Source: Leptospira stimsonii (lineage in GTDB: Bacteria > Spirochaetota > Leptospiria > Leptospirales > Leptospiraceae). Taken from it: 64,000 nt of DNA. Made by a program: the position numbers and the translations under genes. Under the pieces are notes generated by a model. That model worked only from the letters and a program-made list of their open reading frames with translations. It was not told the origin of the DNA and did not search any database. Where the stretch lies: positions 248,001-312,000 of the forward strand of contig NZ_QHCT01000001.1 in the NCBI RefSeq assembly GCF_003545885.1, written 5' to 3'. Numbering within the stretch: position 1 is the stretch's first letter; each line of letters starts with the position of its first letter. Shown piece by piece: positions 54,026 to 64,000 of the stretch.

Positions 54026-54550
54026 TTATTTCACGGCAACAGGAGCCAGTTTCAACCAACCGGCCTTCTCAATCAGAGCAAAGGCTCCGAAAAGAACGGT
54101 CGTGTAGAATAGATCTCCCAACAAACTGTTCGGAAAGAATGGAATTGCCATGATGTAACACTGAGCAAATCCGTTTAGATCCAAAGTGTACATTCCAGAA
54201 GTCAACCAAACGAAAAAGTTTGTAACCGCAAAGAACGCGACCGATCCGACAAGAGAAGAAAGTACGATTCTTCCCACCGAAGAAGAAGCCCTCAGTTTCC
54301 ATCCCATCACGACAAGCAGAAGGCACATCCCATAGACAACCGGCATCAGATCATGGAACCCGATGAACATGTCACCAATCAAAAGTGAGAGAACAGGAAG
54401 AACCAAAGAAAGTTTTTTGGAAGCAAAATGAGCTCCTGCAAAAAGAGAGATCGCGAGAATCGGCGAAAAATTAGCCGGATGTGGAAAATAACGACCAGCA
54501 ACCGCGATCAGAATAAGAGAGAAAACAATAAGACTTTTTGAACGTATCAT
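54026..54550 (-). CDS. DUF6580 family membrane protein
   Basis: 174 aa with about five membrane segments. The family marks are [55 protein letters not shown], near the N-terminus, and a C-terminal [17 protein letters not shown]. Members are thought to be small-molecule permease subunits related to ECF transporter S-components; the substrate is unknown. It stands alone. Confidence 0.78.
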   Translation of the reverse strand: MIRSKSLIVFSLILIAVAGRYFPHPANFSPILAISLFAGAHFASKKLSLVLPVLSLLIGDMFIGFHDLMPVVYGMCLLLVVMGWKLRASSSVGRIVLSSLVGSVAFFAVTNFFVWLTSGMYTLDLNGFAQCYIMAIPFFPNSLLGDLFYTTVLFGAFALIEKAGWLKLAPVAVK

Positions 54551-54702
54551 AGAGCGCCTAGAAAGTATTTTTTATTACTATACTCGTTTTTTGCAGTTCC
54601 CGTCAATCCAATCCCGAACCAAAACCTCCCGAAAAGACGTGCGATTTACGCTCCTTCCAAAAAAATAGGATCATTCCCATTCTGGAATTTTAGGGGACTA
54701 CG

Positions 54703-55518
54703 ATGCCATTCAGATCACTGAACGAAGAAATCAATAAACTTAGAGACGTAACCGCTACGCTTCGAGGGGAAAACGGATGTCCCTGGGACAAAGAACAGGA
54801 TCATCAAACCTTGGTTCCTTATCTAATCGAAGAATCGCAGGAAGTCATCGAAGCAATTCTTAAAAAAGACGACGAACTCTTAAAGGAAGAGTTAGGCGAT
54901 CTTTTGTTTCAGGTAGTATTTCATGCAAGACTTGCAGAAGAAAGAAATGCCTTTGATTTAGCAGACGTTGCAGAACGTGTTGCGGATAAGTTAATTTTCA
55001 GACATCCACATGTCTTCCGTCCCGAAGAACTCACACTTTCCTCTTCCCAAGAAGTGATAGAAAATTGGGAAAAAATCAAAGATAAAGAAAAGAAGAAACC
55101 AGGTTACTCGTCTATTTTTACTAACATACCGGAAAATTTTTCCTCTCTCTTAAAAGCAGAGAAATATCAAAAGAAGGCCGCAAAGGTTGGATTTGACTGG
55201 AAAGATATTTCCGATGTAGAAGGGAAAGTCAGAGAGGAAATGGAAGAGTTCTTGGTTGAATACGGTCGGACAAAAGTGGACGGATCCAATCAGGTTCGAA
55301 TCGAAGAAGAATTTGGAGATCTCTTATTCAGTCTCGTAAATTTAGGAAGACATTTGGGAATTTCGTCCGAATCCGCGCTAACAAGAACGAACGCAAAATT
55401 CAAAACGAGATTTCAATACATAGAAGAAACGTTACAGAGTCAAGGTAAGGCGCCCTCGGATTCCAATCTCCAAGAAATGGATAAACTTTGGGACAAAGCC
55501 AAAGAATTAGAATTATGA
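54703..55518 (+). CDS. mazG: Nucleoside triphosphate pyrophosphohydrolase MazG
   Basis: 271 aa with two MazG domains: [33 protein letters not shown] and [19 protein letters not shown] in the first (the E-x2-E...E-x2-D metal site), and a second with [13 protein letters not shown] and [19 protein letters not shown]. It hydrolyses NTPs to NMP and pyrophosphate, cleaning the nucleotide pool. AGGGG precedes the ATG. Overlap of 4 bases with the next gene makes a three-gene unit with the double receiver protein. Confidence 0.94.
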   Translation: MPFRSLNEEINKLRDVTATLRGENGCPWDKEQDHQTLVPYLIEESQEVIEAILKKDDELLKEELGDLLFQVVFHARLAEERNAFDLADVAERVADKLIFRHPHVFRPEELTLSSSQEVIENWEKIKDKEKKKPGYSSIFTNIPENFSSLLKAEKYQKKAAKVGFDWKDISDVEGKVREEMEEFLVEYGRTKVDGSNQVRIEEEFGDLLFSLVNLGRHLGISSESALTRTNAKFKTRFQYIEETLQSQGKAPSDSNLQEMDKLWDKAKELEL

Positions 55519-55904
55519 ATCAGACGAGTTCATTCGAAAGTAGAATTAAAAAAACGGAGGAGCTTATCTCCTTTCTGAACGTTTCTTTTTCTTTAAAACC
55601 GGAATCGGATCCGGAAGAATGGCCGCGTTCTTTTCAAATTTTCGTCTGTGAAAAAAAATATAAAACCGTCTTTTCGATCTTTGGATCGTTTACTTTAATT
55701 CCCGAAAATATAAATTCCGCGCCCTTAGCATCACCGATCTATTATCTCAGCCTCGATACCAATAAATCAAATTCGCTCTCATGGACCAAACCGAACGGAG
55801 AATGGATCGAAGATTCCCAACAGATTCTAAGCGAATTGATCCAATCCATTCAAATATATGAGGATGGAATTTCCGAAATCAATGCAAGTGAGAATCGTAT
55901 TTGA
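55515..55904 (+). CDS. Small hypothetical protein coupled to mazG
   Basis: 129 aa from the ATG at 55515, which overlaps the mazG stop (ATGA). No known domain was recognised; it is mixed with a beta-rich middle ([32 protein letters not shown]) and an acidic, Ser-rich C-terminus. It overlaps the receiver protein gene by 4 bases (TTGA). Coupling on both sides suggests a real gene. Confidence 0.7.
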   Translation: MNQTSSFESRIKKTEELISFLNVSFSLKPESDPEEWPRSFQIFVCEKKYKTVFSIFGSFTLIPENINSAPLASPIYYLSLDTNKSNSLSWTKPNGEWIEDSQQILSELIQSIQIYEDGISEINASENRI

Positions 55905-56683
55905 AAGTATTAGTGTTAGATTCCGGAGCGACGGTCAGAAAAATCATCTCCTCCTTTTTTCCTGCGGAAGATTTTCAAATCGTGGAGGCGGCAACTGCAA
56001 AAGAAGGTATTGACCTTGCATTTCAAGAATCTTTCGATCTGATAACAATCGGGATGGTTCTCCCCGACGCAGACGGATTTACTGTTTGTAAAATCATTCG
56101 GACCAGCCTAAGAGATAAAAAACCGAGCGCTTGTAAGAACTCTAAAATTTATCTTATAACCTCGGGCGATATAGAATCAAATCGAGATAAGGCGAAGGAT
56201 TTCGGCTTTGACGGAATTTTTCCGAAACCGTCGGGAATCGAGGAATTCAAAGTGGTGATCGAAGAAATCATAGAATTAGCGTACGGTCAGGTAAGCGCAA
56301 ACCCTCCCGTTCCCAAAGGAAACAAAAAGGTCGTCATCGTCGACGATTCCGAACTCAATCTTCTTTTGCTCGGGAAAATCCTAAAAAAGAACGGCTTTCA
56401 AGTTCAGGCTTTTACGGAAGGAAAAAAAGCTTTGGAATTTCTTTTGTCAGCGAATGAGGACATTTCAAATATCTTTACCGATTGGATTATGCCGGACCTT
56501 TCCGGAGAGGAATTCGTCGGCGAGGTTCGAAAAGAGAATCGTTTCGATTCCATTCCGATCGCAGTTATCACGGGACTGGAAGAAAACGAAGGAATCAGTG
56601 TTTCAAAACTTCCGAAAAACGTTCAGATTCTTCATAAACCTTATTCCGAAAGAAATATTTTAGAATATATTCAAAAAACTTAA
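55901..56683 (+). CDS. Double receiver-domain protein
   Basis: 260 aa, TTG start overlapping the upstream stop. Two REC domains in tandem and no output domain. The first (about 1-120) has VLVLDSG, and the phospho-acceptor position reads [11 protein letters not shown]: residue 51 is Gly where Asp is expected. The second (about 138-260) is complete, with [10 protein letters not shown], phospho-acceptor Asp194 in [10 protein letters not shown], and the Lys in LHKPYS. So only the second can be phosphorylated; the first is a pseudo-receiver. No kinase is adjacent. Confidence 0.88.
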   Translation: MKVLVLDSGATVRKIISSFFPAEDFQIVEAATAKEGIDLAFQESFDLITIGMVLPDADGFTVCKIIRTSLRDKKPSACKNSKIYLITSGDIESNRDKAKDFGFDGIFPKPSGIEEFKVVIEEIIELAYGQVSANPPVPKGNKKVVIVDDSELNLLLLGKILKKNGFQVQAFTEGKKALEFLLSANEDISNIFTDWIMPDLSGEEFVGEVRKENRFDSIPIAVITGLEENEGISVSKLPKNVQILHKPYSERNILEYIQKT

Positions 56684-57348
56684 TTTACTGCGGGGAATTG
56701 AATCTCGCGGATCACGTCCGGATGACAATCCGATCTAAATTCTCCCGAAAACGATTTTAAACCGGAAAACCACTGTCCGTTCTCGTATTGAAGATCATTC
56801 CAATATAAGAAAAGTGTCGCATCACCGAATTGATTGTTAAACGAAATTTGCTGAATTTCTCCGGTTTCCAATGGTTCTTTCAAAAAGGATTCTCCCGAAA
56901 AAGAAAACATTTGAATCTGATACGGCTCGGCTCGATAAGGAGTTCCTTCTTTTCTTGGATTCGAAGCCTTTAATTTCCAGGTGACAATTTTGATTTTGGA
57001 AACTTCTTCCAGCTTCAACGCTTTCGAATACGTGATATTGCTTTTTTTATGTTTGAACTTGAACTCGTTCGGCGCGTTCTTCCAAAAACCTTCGACTTCC
57101 CTTCCATCGCAAAAAATCACTTTGATTTTTTTCTCACCTTTCTCATCCAAACCACTCCCGGTTTGCTTCCCTGTTTCCCCTCTCGGATTTCGAGAATCTC
57201 CGTTGATCGTGGGTTCGGAAGGTAAAGTTGGTTCTTTAGGAGCTTTTTGGGAAAGGATAGAAAAGGAAAAGAGGAAGAAGATCAAAAACGCAATACCCTC
57301 GACTCTTCGAAATTCTTTTGATTTTCGGAGAAGGCTTTTGAGTTTCAT
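56680..57348 (-). CDS. Exported protein of unknown function
   Basis: 222 aa. A hydrophobic N-terminal segment ([14 protein letters not shown], about 22-34) suggests a signal peptide, then a Pro/Gly-rich linker ([24 protein letters not shown]) and a beta-rich domain with [55 protein letters not shown] and later [22 protein letters not shown]. The plan resembles small exported beta-sandwich proteins of Leptospira. Its end overlaps the convergent receiver gene by 4 bases. Confidence 0.7.
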   Translation of the reverse strand: MKLKSLLRKSKEFRRVEGIAFLIFFLFSFSILSQKAPKEPTLPSEPTINGDSRNPRGETGKQTGSGLDEKGEKKIKVIFCDGREVEGFWKNAPNEFKFKHKKSNITYSKALKLEEVSKIKIVTWKLKASNPRKEGTPYRAEPYQIQMFSFSGESFLKEPLETGEIQQISFNNQFGDATLFLYWNDLQYENGQWFSGLKSFSGEFRSDCHPDVIREIQFPAVN

Positions 57349-57361
57349 ATTCTTGAAAGAA

Positions 57362-57386
57362 TTCCCGACCGAAACACGGTCGGGAA
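57362..57386 (-). terminator. Perfect hairpin downstream of icd
   Basis: TTCCCGACCG (57362-57371) and CGGTCGGGAA (57377-57386) pair fully over 10 bp with a 5-base loop. It lies 18 bases past the icd stop on the minus strand, followed by TTCTTTC, a moderate T-run. Confidence 0.75.
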
Positions 57387-57403
57387 ATCGAATTCAAATC
57401 AAA

Positions 57404-58612
<1,209 letters not shown>

Positions 58613-58661
58613 TAAAATTTTGCGATGATACGATAGTGGAATATGATTTTATTTTAAAGTT

Positions 58662-59289
<628 letters not shown>

Positions 59290-59454
59290 CAGACAACTTC
59301 CGAAAGGCGTTCCTCAAGATCTCCTCCGAGGATTCATTCTATTCACCCTTAGAATCCTTCTATCTCACTTTTTTATACGTTTTTTAGAAAAAAACCGATT
59401 TGAAAACTCCGTCCCGAAAGTTCCGGGAACCGCTTCTTGCGAAGGGGTAAAAAC

Positions 59455-59865
59455 ATGAAAGAAACAGTCGATTTAGATCGAGGAGAATGGAAGAAGTTGG
59501 TAAGTAGAAAAGAAGAATTCACGAACATCGTATCCGTGTTAAATCAATTCTACGTTGCAAGAACTCCCTACTCTCAATTCAGCAATTCTCAAAAGCTGAG
59601 AATCCAATTGGAGAAAGAAGGATTTAAGAATTTCGAAGCATTCTTAAAAAAATTAGGGGAACACGATTTTCTGATCTATCTAAAAGCCGACGGAAAATAT
59701 GAATCTTGGATTCATATCGACGGGATTCAAGAAGAAAGAGATCGTTTCTTGAACGAAGGTACAAAAGATCATCCCGTCTTCGATATCGTCTGCGTATCCG
59801 ATCTTTTTGAAAAAGATTGCGTTTTCGCGGAAGAAGAAGAAACGAAAACCTTTTCCACCAAATAA
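59455..59865 (+). CDS. Hypothetical protein
   Basis: 136 aa from the ATG at 59455, which has AAGGGG upstream. A soluble, charged protein (ETVDLDRGEWKKLVSRKEEF ... LIYLKADGKYESWIHIDGI) with no recognised domain; the C-terminus is very acidic (EEEETKTFSTK). It is followed by the exported protein gene at 59910, on the same strand. Confidence 0.68.
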   Translation: MKETVDLDRGEWKKLVSRKEEFTNIVSVLNQFYVARTPYSQFSNSQKLRIQLEKEGFKNFEAFLKKLGEHDFLIYLKADGKYESWIHIDGIQEERDRFLNEGTKDHPVFDIVCVSDLFEKDCVFAEEEETKTFSTK

Positions 59866-59909
59866 GATTCTGCTTGATCATTTTTTTCCCAGGGTTAAGG
59901 ATCTTCCGC

Positions 59910-61034
59910 ATGTCGAAGCCATTTCATCTGGGAAAAAGTTTTTTGAAAATTCCGTCTCTTCGTAAGTTTGTAGCATTTTTAATTTTTGCGAACTGCGTTC
60001 TCTTTTTAGAATCACCCAAGGCGGAAGAAGCAGTCTTTCTCAAAAAAGCAGGTCTGAAAGATTATTCGTTTCAACCATACGGACAGGAAGGTTATTTCGA
60101 AGCTTGGAATTATTCTTTTACCGATGATAAAACTTTTATCTACGCAACTTTTTTGGTCAGCAACCTCGGCCCTGGAACAAGGAACTGCGGAATCAGCTTG
60201 GTGATTCATACTTTAGGAGAAGGAACTCGATTTATCACGAAAGAATTTTCTTCCAAAGAACTGATCGCAGAGAAAGGGAAATTCAATCTGAAAATCGAGA
60301 ACAATCGAATGGAATTGAATTCGGAAGGAATCGAAATTCAACAGGAGACCGAGGACATTAAGTTATTCTTATCTTTTAAAACAGGACTCAAACAAGGCGC
60401 CTCCCTTTCAGGAGGAAAATATCCCGTGAAAGACGCCAACCGATTTGTGCAAGCGGATATCGCCTATTCTTTCCAATCCGCATGGGGGTATTTGATTCAA
60501 GACGGAAAGAAAAAAGAACTCTTAGGGACCGGAGGTTTGGAACATCTCCTTACGAATTATGAAGTCTATAAATACAGCAAAAGATGGGAGCTTCTTCGTT
60601 CCATCAATGGAAAGGATTTTCGATTTTATACCGGGGGTTTTTTAGGAAACGATTCCTTTCCAGGCGGTTATTTCAGAACGATCGCACTTTTGGATCCAAA
60701 CGGAAAAAACCTTCTTTCGGGAAAAATCACAAAGTTCGAAGTTCTCGAAACGGCAAAGGAACCATTTTCAGGATACGAACTCCCTCTTAGAGAAAAGATA
60801 TCTTTTGACGAAGGGTGTTCCGCGGAAATCGTTAGAAAACAAGCCGTCGGGAGTATCAATGTTCTTTCCAATATTTCTTCCGTTCTTCGCTTTTTTATAC
60901 GTTTGTTTTTTGCAAAGCCCTATCAGATCTATTCTTTAGCGGATTTACATTTGCATTGTCCCGGAAAAAATTTACCTTCCGGTTTTAATGAACCGTTTCA
61001 AGGAATTCTTTCTTATTATCTCATCAACCCATGA
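59910..61034 (+). CDS. Exported protein, possibly Svf1/AttH lipocalin-like
   Basis: 374 aa from the ATG at 59910. A signal peptide (FVAFLIFANCVLFLESPKAEE, about 20-40) precedes a long beta-rich protein. YSFTDDKTFIYATFLVSNLGPGTRNCGISLVIHTLG and AYSFQSAWGYLIQDGK resemble the first strands of Svf1/AttH-type double lipocalins, but the similarity is weak and from memory. Near the end is a hydrophobic stretch (VLRFFIRLFFAKPYQIYSL). Function unknown. Confidence 0.65.
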   Translation: MSKPFHLGKSFLKIPSLRKFVAFLIFANCVLFLESPKAEEAVFLKKAGLKDYSFQPYGQEGYFEAWNYSFTDDKTFIYATFLVSNLGPGTRNCGISLVIHTLGEGTRFITKEFSSKELIAEKGKFNLKIENNRMELNSEGIEIQQETEDIKLFLSFKTGLKQGASLSGGKYPVKDANRFVQADIAYSFQSAWGYLIQDGKKKELLGTGGLEHLLTNYEVYKYSKRWELLRSINGKDFRFYTGGFLGNDSFPGGYFRTIALLDPNGKNLLSGKITKFEVLETAKEPFSGYELPLREKISFDEGCSAEIVRKQAVGSINVLSNISSVLRFFIRLFFAKPYQIYSLADLHLHCPGKNLPSGFNEPFQGILSYYLINP

Positions 61035-61223
61035 CAATGTTTGAAATCTACGAAAGGATAATGATAAAAAAAACGGTTCAAACAAAAAAAGAAACTAGGA
61101 TATAAGCAAAATGCTTCTCTTTGTTTGCATACGGCCAAAATCGAATTTCATCGGGGAAGATAAGAATCGCATGCGCTCTGCATTACTTTCGTATTTTAGA
61201 ATATTCTCATTCGAAGTAGAATT
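61035..61223. other. 189-base spacer
   Basis: A-rich, no open frame or structure recognised. It probably contains the promoter of the lipase-like gene. Confidence 0.35.
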
Positions 61224-61979
61224 ATGAAGATAAAACTTAGATTCTTGAAAATATTCTTACTTTTCTCTTTGTCCAATTTTGTTTTTTGTAACTTTTTCGA
61301 TTCCGCTCAATGGAACCGAAATTCTTCCGAAAAGGATTGTGTCATTTTGATTCATGGGTTTCTACGATCGGGAAAACAACTGGAGTCCTTAGGGAAATTT
61401 CTGGATCAAAAAGGGTTCTTAGTCGTTTTTGCCGATTACCCTTCCAGACAATACGGAATCGAGGAAGTGGCGGAAAACGATATTCTTCCTTTGATTCGAT
61501 CAAACTGCACATATCCTTCTACGAGGATTCATTTTGTAACTCATTCCGCGGGCGGTATCGTACTTCGATATTTTTTATCAAAACATTCGATTGGAAATTT
61601 AGGAAGAGTCGTTTTGTTGGCTCCTCCGAATCATGGAAGCGAAGTAGCGAATTTTTTTAGCGGAATCCCATTCTTCCGTTGGATCTTCGGTCCCATTCTT
61701 TCCCAATTAAAGGCGGGCCCGAATGAATTTCTTTCGGGCTTGGGAAATCCAAAATTCGAATTCGGGGTGATCACCGGTGATCGGAGTTGGGATCCGATTT
61801 CTTCTATGCTGATCCCAGGGGAAGATGACGGAAAGGTTTCCGTAGAAAGCGCACAACTTCCGACGATGAAGGATTTTCTTTTGGTCCCAAGGACCCATAC
61901 GTTCATTATGGATGCTCCGGAAGTTCAGACGGCGACATTCCAGTTTTTGACCAAAGGCAAATTCGAAAGCAGGGAGTAA
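61224..61979 (+). CDS. Putative lipoprotein lipase / alpha-beta hydrolase
   Basis: 251 aa. The N-terminal signal KIFLLFSLSNFVFC ends in a Cys suited to lipid attachment. The alpha/beta hydrolase core: DCVILIHGFLRSGKQLE (oxyanion HG), the nucleophile elbow VTHSAGGIVL (Ser in T-H-S-A-G), VVLLAPPNHGSEVANFF and, near the end, PGEDDGKVSVESAQL with the acidic residue, and RTHTFIMDAPEV with the His. The catalytic triad is thus complete. Triacylglycerol lipase-like enzymes of this kind act on lipids or esters outside the inner membrane. Confidence 0.85.
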   Translation: MKIKLRFLKIFLLFSLSNFVFCNFFDSAQWNRNSSEKDCVILIHGFLRSGKQLESLGKFLDQKGFLVVFADYPSRQYGIEEVAENDILPLIRSNCTYPSTRIHFVTHSAGGIVLRYFLSKHSIGNLGRVVLLAPPNHGSEVANFFSGIPFFRWIFGPILSQLKAGPNEFLSGLGNPKFEFGVITGDRSWDPISSMLIPGEDDGKVSVESAQLPTMKDFLLVPRTHTFIMDAPEVQTATFQFLTKGKFESRE

Positions 61980-62024
61980 AAATCGTAAAAAGGAAAATCA
62001 CAAAACTTTGCTTTTTTACGATTT
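61980..62024 (+). terminator. Hairpin after the lipase-like gene
   Basis: AAATCGTAAAAA (61980-61991) pairs with TTTTTACGATTT (62013-62024), 12 bp, overlapping the stop region of the lipase-like gene. The loop is long (about 21 bases). Confidence 0.5.
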
Positions 62025-62113
62025 GCAAAAAAAAGAACGTCCGCATCTTCGCCGACGGTTCGTCTTCGCTAAAGGATCTTCGGACAGAATCTGATTCAAG
62101 TTTCGGAAACGTT

Positions 62114-62162
62114 AGTCATCCTTTCTTTTTAATTTCAGAAAAGTTCAAATGAAAGGATGACT
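62114..62162 (-). terminator. Hairpin downstream of lnt
   Basis: AGTCATCCTTTC (62114-62125) and GAAAGGATGACT (62151-62162) are perfect complements over 12 bp. It lies immediately past the lnt stop on the minus strand. Confidence 0.6.
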
Positions 62163-62168
62163 TTTCTT

Positions 62169-63956
62169 TTAGACTTTCTTTCCTTTTCTAATTCCGATCA
62201 GGAGATTCAAATAATAAATTCCCGTGAGAAAGAGCATCAACCAAGGAATCAAATTTCCATACTGCGTATAAAACGTTGGGGGAGAATCGATCACGTCGAT
62301 GGTTTCGGAAAGAGATTCGGAGGTCATGAGGCCGGTTTTTTTTCCTCCCACAAAACGTCCGAGATGATCTATGTTCGCGGAAATCCCGGAGTTCGTGGAT
62401 CGAACCATCCATCTTCGAAGTTCGATAGAACGAAGCCTTCCGAGTTCCATGTGCTGATCGCTTTCGGTCGTAGTTCCGTACCACTTATCGTTCGTTAGAT
62501 TGACGATAAACTCAGGATTTCCAGCCGTTCTAAATTCTCTCACAAATTCGGGAAGAATCACTTCGTAACAAATCAAGGGAAGAAATTTTCCTGATTCCTT
62601 CACTTCCGTTTTTGCAGACTCGTAGTAAGCACGAACCGCTTCGTGGCTTAGATTCTCCGTATCCAACCATCCAAGATGAAGGCCTTTCGGAGCTTTCTCC
62701 TTTTCCTGAGGAGTATAATAACGGATGAGATTGTGGTTTAATCCCGGTTCGAATCTTCCCGTCTGTTGGCTCAACTCGTAGAGAAAATCGAATGGCATAT
62801 ATTCTCCGAACATAAGGAGAAATTTTTTCTGATAAGAATCCCTTCGATCCCCGTTCGGATCATAGAGAACGTTGTTGTTGTAGTATCGAAGATTTTTTGC
62901 ACCAGGCGTTCCTTTGTAGCCCGCGTCGATTTCGTTAAAGAATACGTTGGCTTTGTATTTGTTCGCAAGAAGAAACATCAAAGAATCAAAACGATGCCAA
63001 TACAATCTTCTCGCGACCGTCGTCACAGGAGTGTTGTGAGCAGAGAAGAATGGAACACCGGCTTCGGGAAGCACGATCAGATCCGGCTTGCTTCCCATTC
63101 TTGTAACCCCTTCATCGGCAAGTTTTTCGATCCGAGCCATAAGAGCCTCGATGGATTCTTTCACTTCTCTTCCGTCACGGAAACTCAAAGGTGCGTCCGG
63201 TTGAATCACGAGAACTTTTACGGATTTCGTAGGTTTTACGTTTTCCCATTTTTTATAAAGAACCGCTCCCGAAATTACAAAACTCAGAAGGAGGATCGAT
63301 GGTAAGGCGACAAAACGAAGATACTGGTTTCTTTTTTCTTTCGAATTAAGAATTTCTTTCCAATGCCAAGGATTGGATTGGAAGAGAGTGTAGGAGACGA
63401 CAAAGACGAGAAAACTCAGACCGTAGACACCGGTAATCTCTACGTTTTGGGCGAGAACGATATTCCCTGCGGCCAAGTTTCCCCAATACCAGGGAAATAA
63501 CTGTGGCCCGATCAATTCGGAAAGAAGTCCGCAAAAACCCGCGACCCAAACCGAATGACGACCTATCTTTCCGGAAAGAAAGGAAAAACTCATCATAAAA
63601 AGCGGGAACTTTAAACTAAACAAAAGTCCTGCAAATAGAAGAATCAGCACTGCGATCACATACGGAAAGTTTCCGAACGTTATCGCCATATGAATGATCC
63701 AATGAAAAGAAATCGCGTAGAAGACGACGCCGATGATCAAACCTTGATAGAATAACTTTTTATACTTACCCTGATATTTTAGGCTGAGCCAAAAAAGGCC
63801 GAAGGGAGCGATCCAAACAAAATGGCTCAAGGAAATGGGAGCGAACGCTAAGAAAGAAAAAATACCGGTCCAAAAATAACAGAATAGGTTAAACCAGACT
63901 GTCTTCTGGAATTGCTGAAAACGATGGTGAAAATTATCCATGGATAAAACGTTCAT
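62169..63956 (-). CDS. lnt: Apolipoprotein N-acyltransferase
   Basis: About 595 aa from the ATG at 63956 (an ATG at 63941 is the alternative; an AAGGAG box abuts the first one, so the choice is unsure). It acylates the N-terminal Cys of lipoproteins in the inner membrane. About six N-terminal helices ([29 protein letters not shown]) are followed by the nitrilase-like periplasmic domain with the catalytic Glu in [10 protein letters not shown], a Lys in [16 protein letters not shown] and the Cys in [11 protein letters not shown]. Final helix: [18 protein letters not shown]. It serves the many lipoproteins encoded here. Confidence 0.93.
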   Translation of the reverse strand: MNVLSMDNFHHRFQQFQKTVWFNLFCYFWTGIFSFLAFAPISLSHFVWIAPFGLFWLSLKYQGKYKKLFYQGLIIGVVFYAISFHWIIHMAITFGNFPYVIAVLILLFAGLLFSLKFPLFMMSFSFLSGKIGRHSVWVAGFCGLLSELIGPQLFPWYWGNLAAGNIVLAQNVEITGVYGLSFLVFVVSYTLFQSNPWHWKEILNSKEKRNQYLRFVALPSILLLSFVISGAVLYKKWENVKPTKSVKVLVIQPDAPLSFRDGREVKESIEALMARIEKLADEGVTRMGSKPDLIVLPEAGVPFFSAHNTPVTTVARRLYWHRFDSLMFLLANKYKANVFFNEIDAGYKGTPGAKNLRYYNNNVLYDPNGDRRDSYQKKFLLMFGEYMPFDFLYELSQQTGRFEPGLNHNLIRYYTPQEKEKAPKGLHLGWLDTENLSHEAVRAYYESAKTEVKESGKFLPLICYEVILPEFVREFRTAGNPEFIVNLTNDKWYGTTTESDQHMELGRLRSIELRRWMVRSTNSGISANIDHLGRFVGGKKTGLMTSESLSETIDVIDSPPTFYTQYGNLIPWLMLFLTGIYYLNLLIGIRKGKKV

Positions 63957-64000
63957 CTCCTTTTTGGGACGAGAAGTCAACAGAATTCATCGGGAAACGA

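Overview
The window reads as a chromosomal segment of a Leptospira species, most likely of the pathogenic (P1) group. The reasons are: a lone 5S rRNA gene with no 16S or 23S beside it; a DUF1554 lipoprotein, a family typical of Leptospira; spirochaete-style lipoboxes; many TTG starts; scattered GGAACTCC-type intergenic repeats; and Leptospira-type hypothetical proteins. Base composition looks to be in the low 40s percent GC by eye, which would suit a santarosai/weilii/alstonii-like lineage better than L. interrogans. This is an inference, not a calculation.

Layout. 1-6.6 kb: a periplasmic GlcG/HbpS-type protein, a GFA-family zinc protein, an AraC-type regulator, two adjacent related histidine kinases (GAF-PAS-HK-REC and PAS-HK) and a small Ser-rich lipoprotein. 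7-11.6 kb: the glycine cleavage operon gcvT-gcvH-gcvP with a strong terminator. 11.9-19 kb: PpnP, a membrane protein, the 5S rRNA, a PlsC-like acyltransferase overlapping a lipoprotein cytochrome c, a minus-strand BFD ferredoxin/RibD-C reductase/MtgA operon and a UMF1 transporter. 19.3-23 kb: an exported Leptospira protein, an ATP-grasp protein of unknown substrate, a cytochrome oxidase subunit IV and a lipoprotein. 23-29.7 kb: a tightly packed minus-strand operon queE, SNF2/RapA-like ATPase, pheT and gamma-carbonic anhydrase.

30-37.9 kb: an LpxL/HtrB acyltransferase, a repeat-bearing spacer, inorganic pyrophosphatase, the DUF1554 lipoprotein, a GlpT-like transporter, a membrane hybrid kinase and a DUF3052/YdeI-type protein. 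37.9-43.3 kb: a molybdenum cofactor cluster on the minus strand (moaA, moaD, moaE, mobA, a moaC-mogA fusion, moeA). A frameshifted nirD-like remnant lies just upstream, suggesting the cluster once served nitrite/nitrate assimilation. 43.6-50.8 kb: a DEAD-box RNA helicase, an FGE-sulfatase-like protein, a short-chain dehydrogenase, a DUF2889-like protein coupled to a tiny Cys-rich protein whose gene runs into tRNA-Thr(CGT), an AEC transporter and an ankyrin protein. 51-64 kb: LOG, a CDF transporter, an outer-membrane-type protein, a DUF6580 membrane protein, mazG with two coupled genes including a double receiver protein, icd, several Leptospira hypotheticals, a lipase-like lipoprotein and lnt.

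No transposon, prophage, CRISPR array or defence island is visible; this is mainly core chromosome. The points most worth checking are the nirD remnant and orphan Moco cluster, the unusual QueE cysteine motif, the Cys-rich mini-protein overlapping tRNA-Thr, the ATP-grasp protein, the degenerate receiver domain and the intergenic repeat families.
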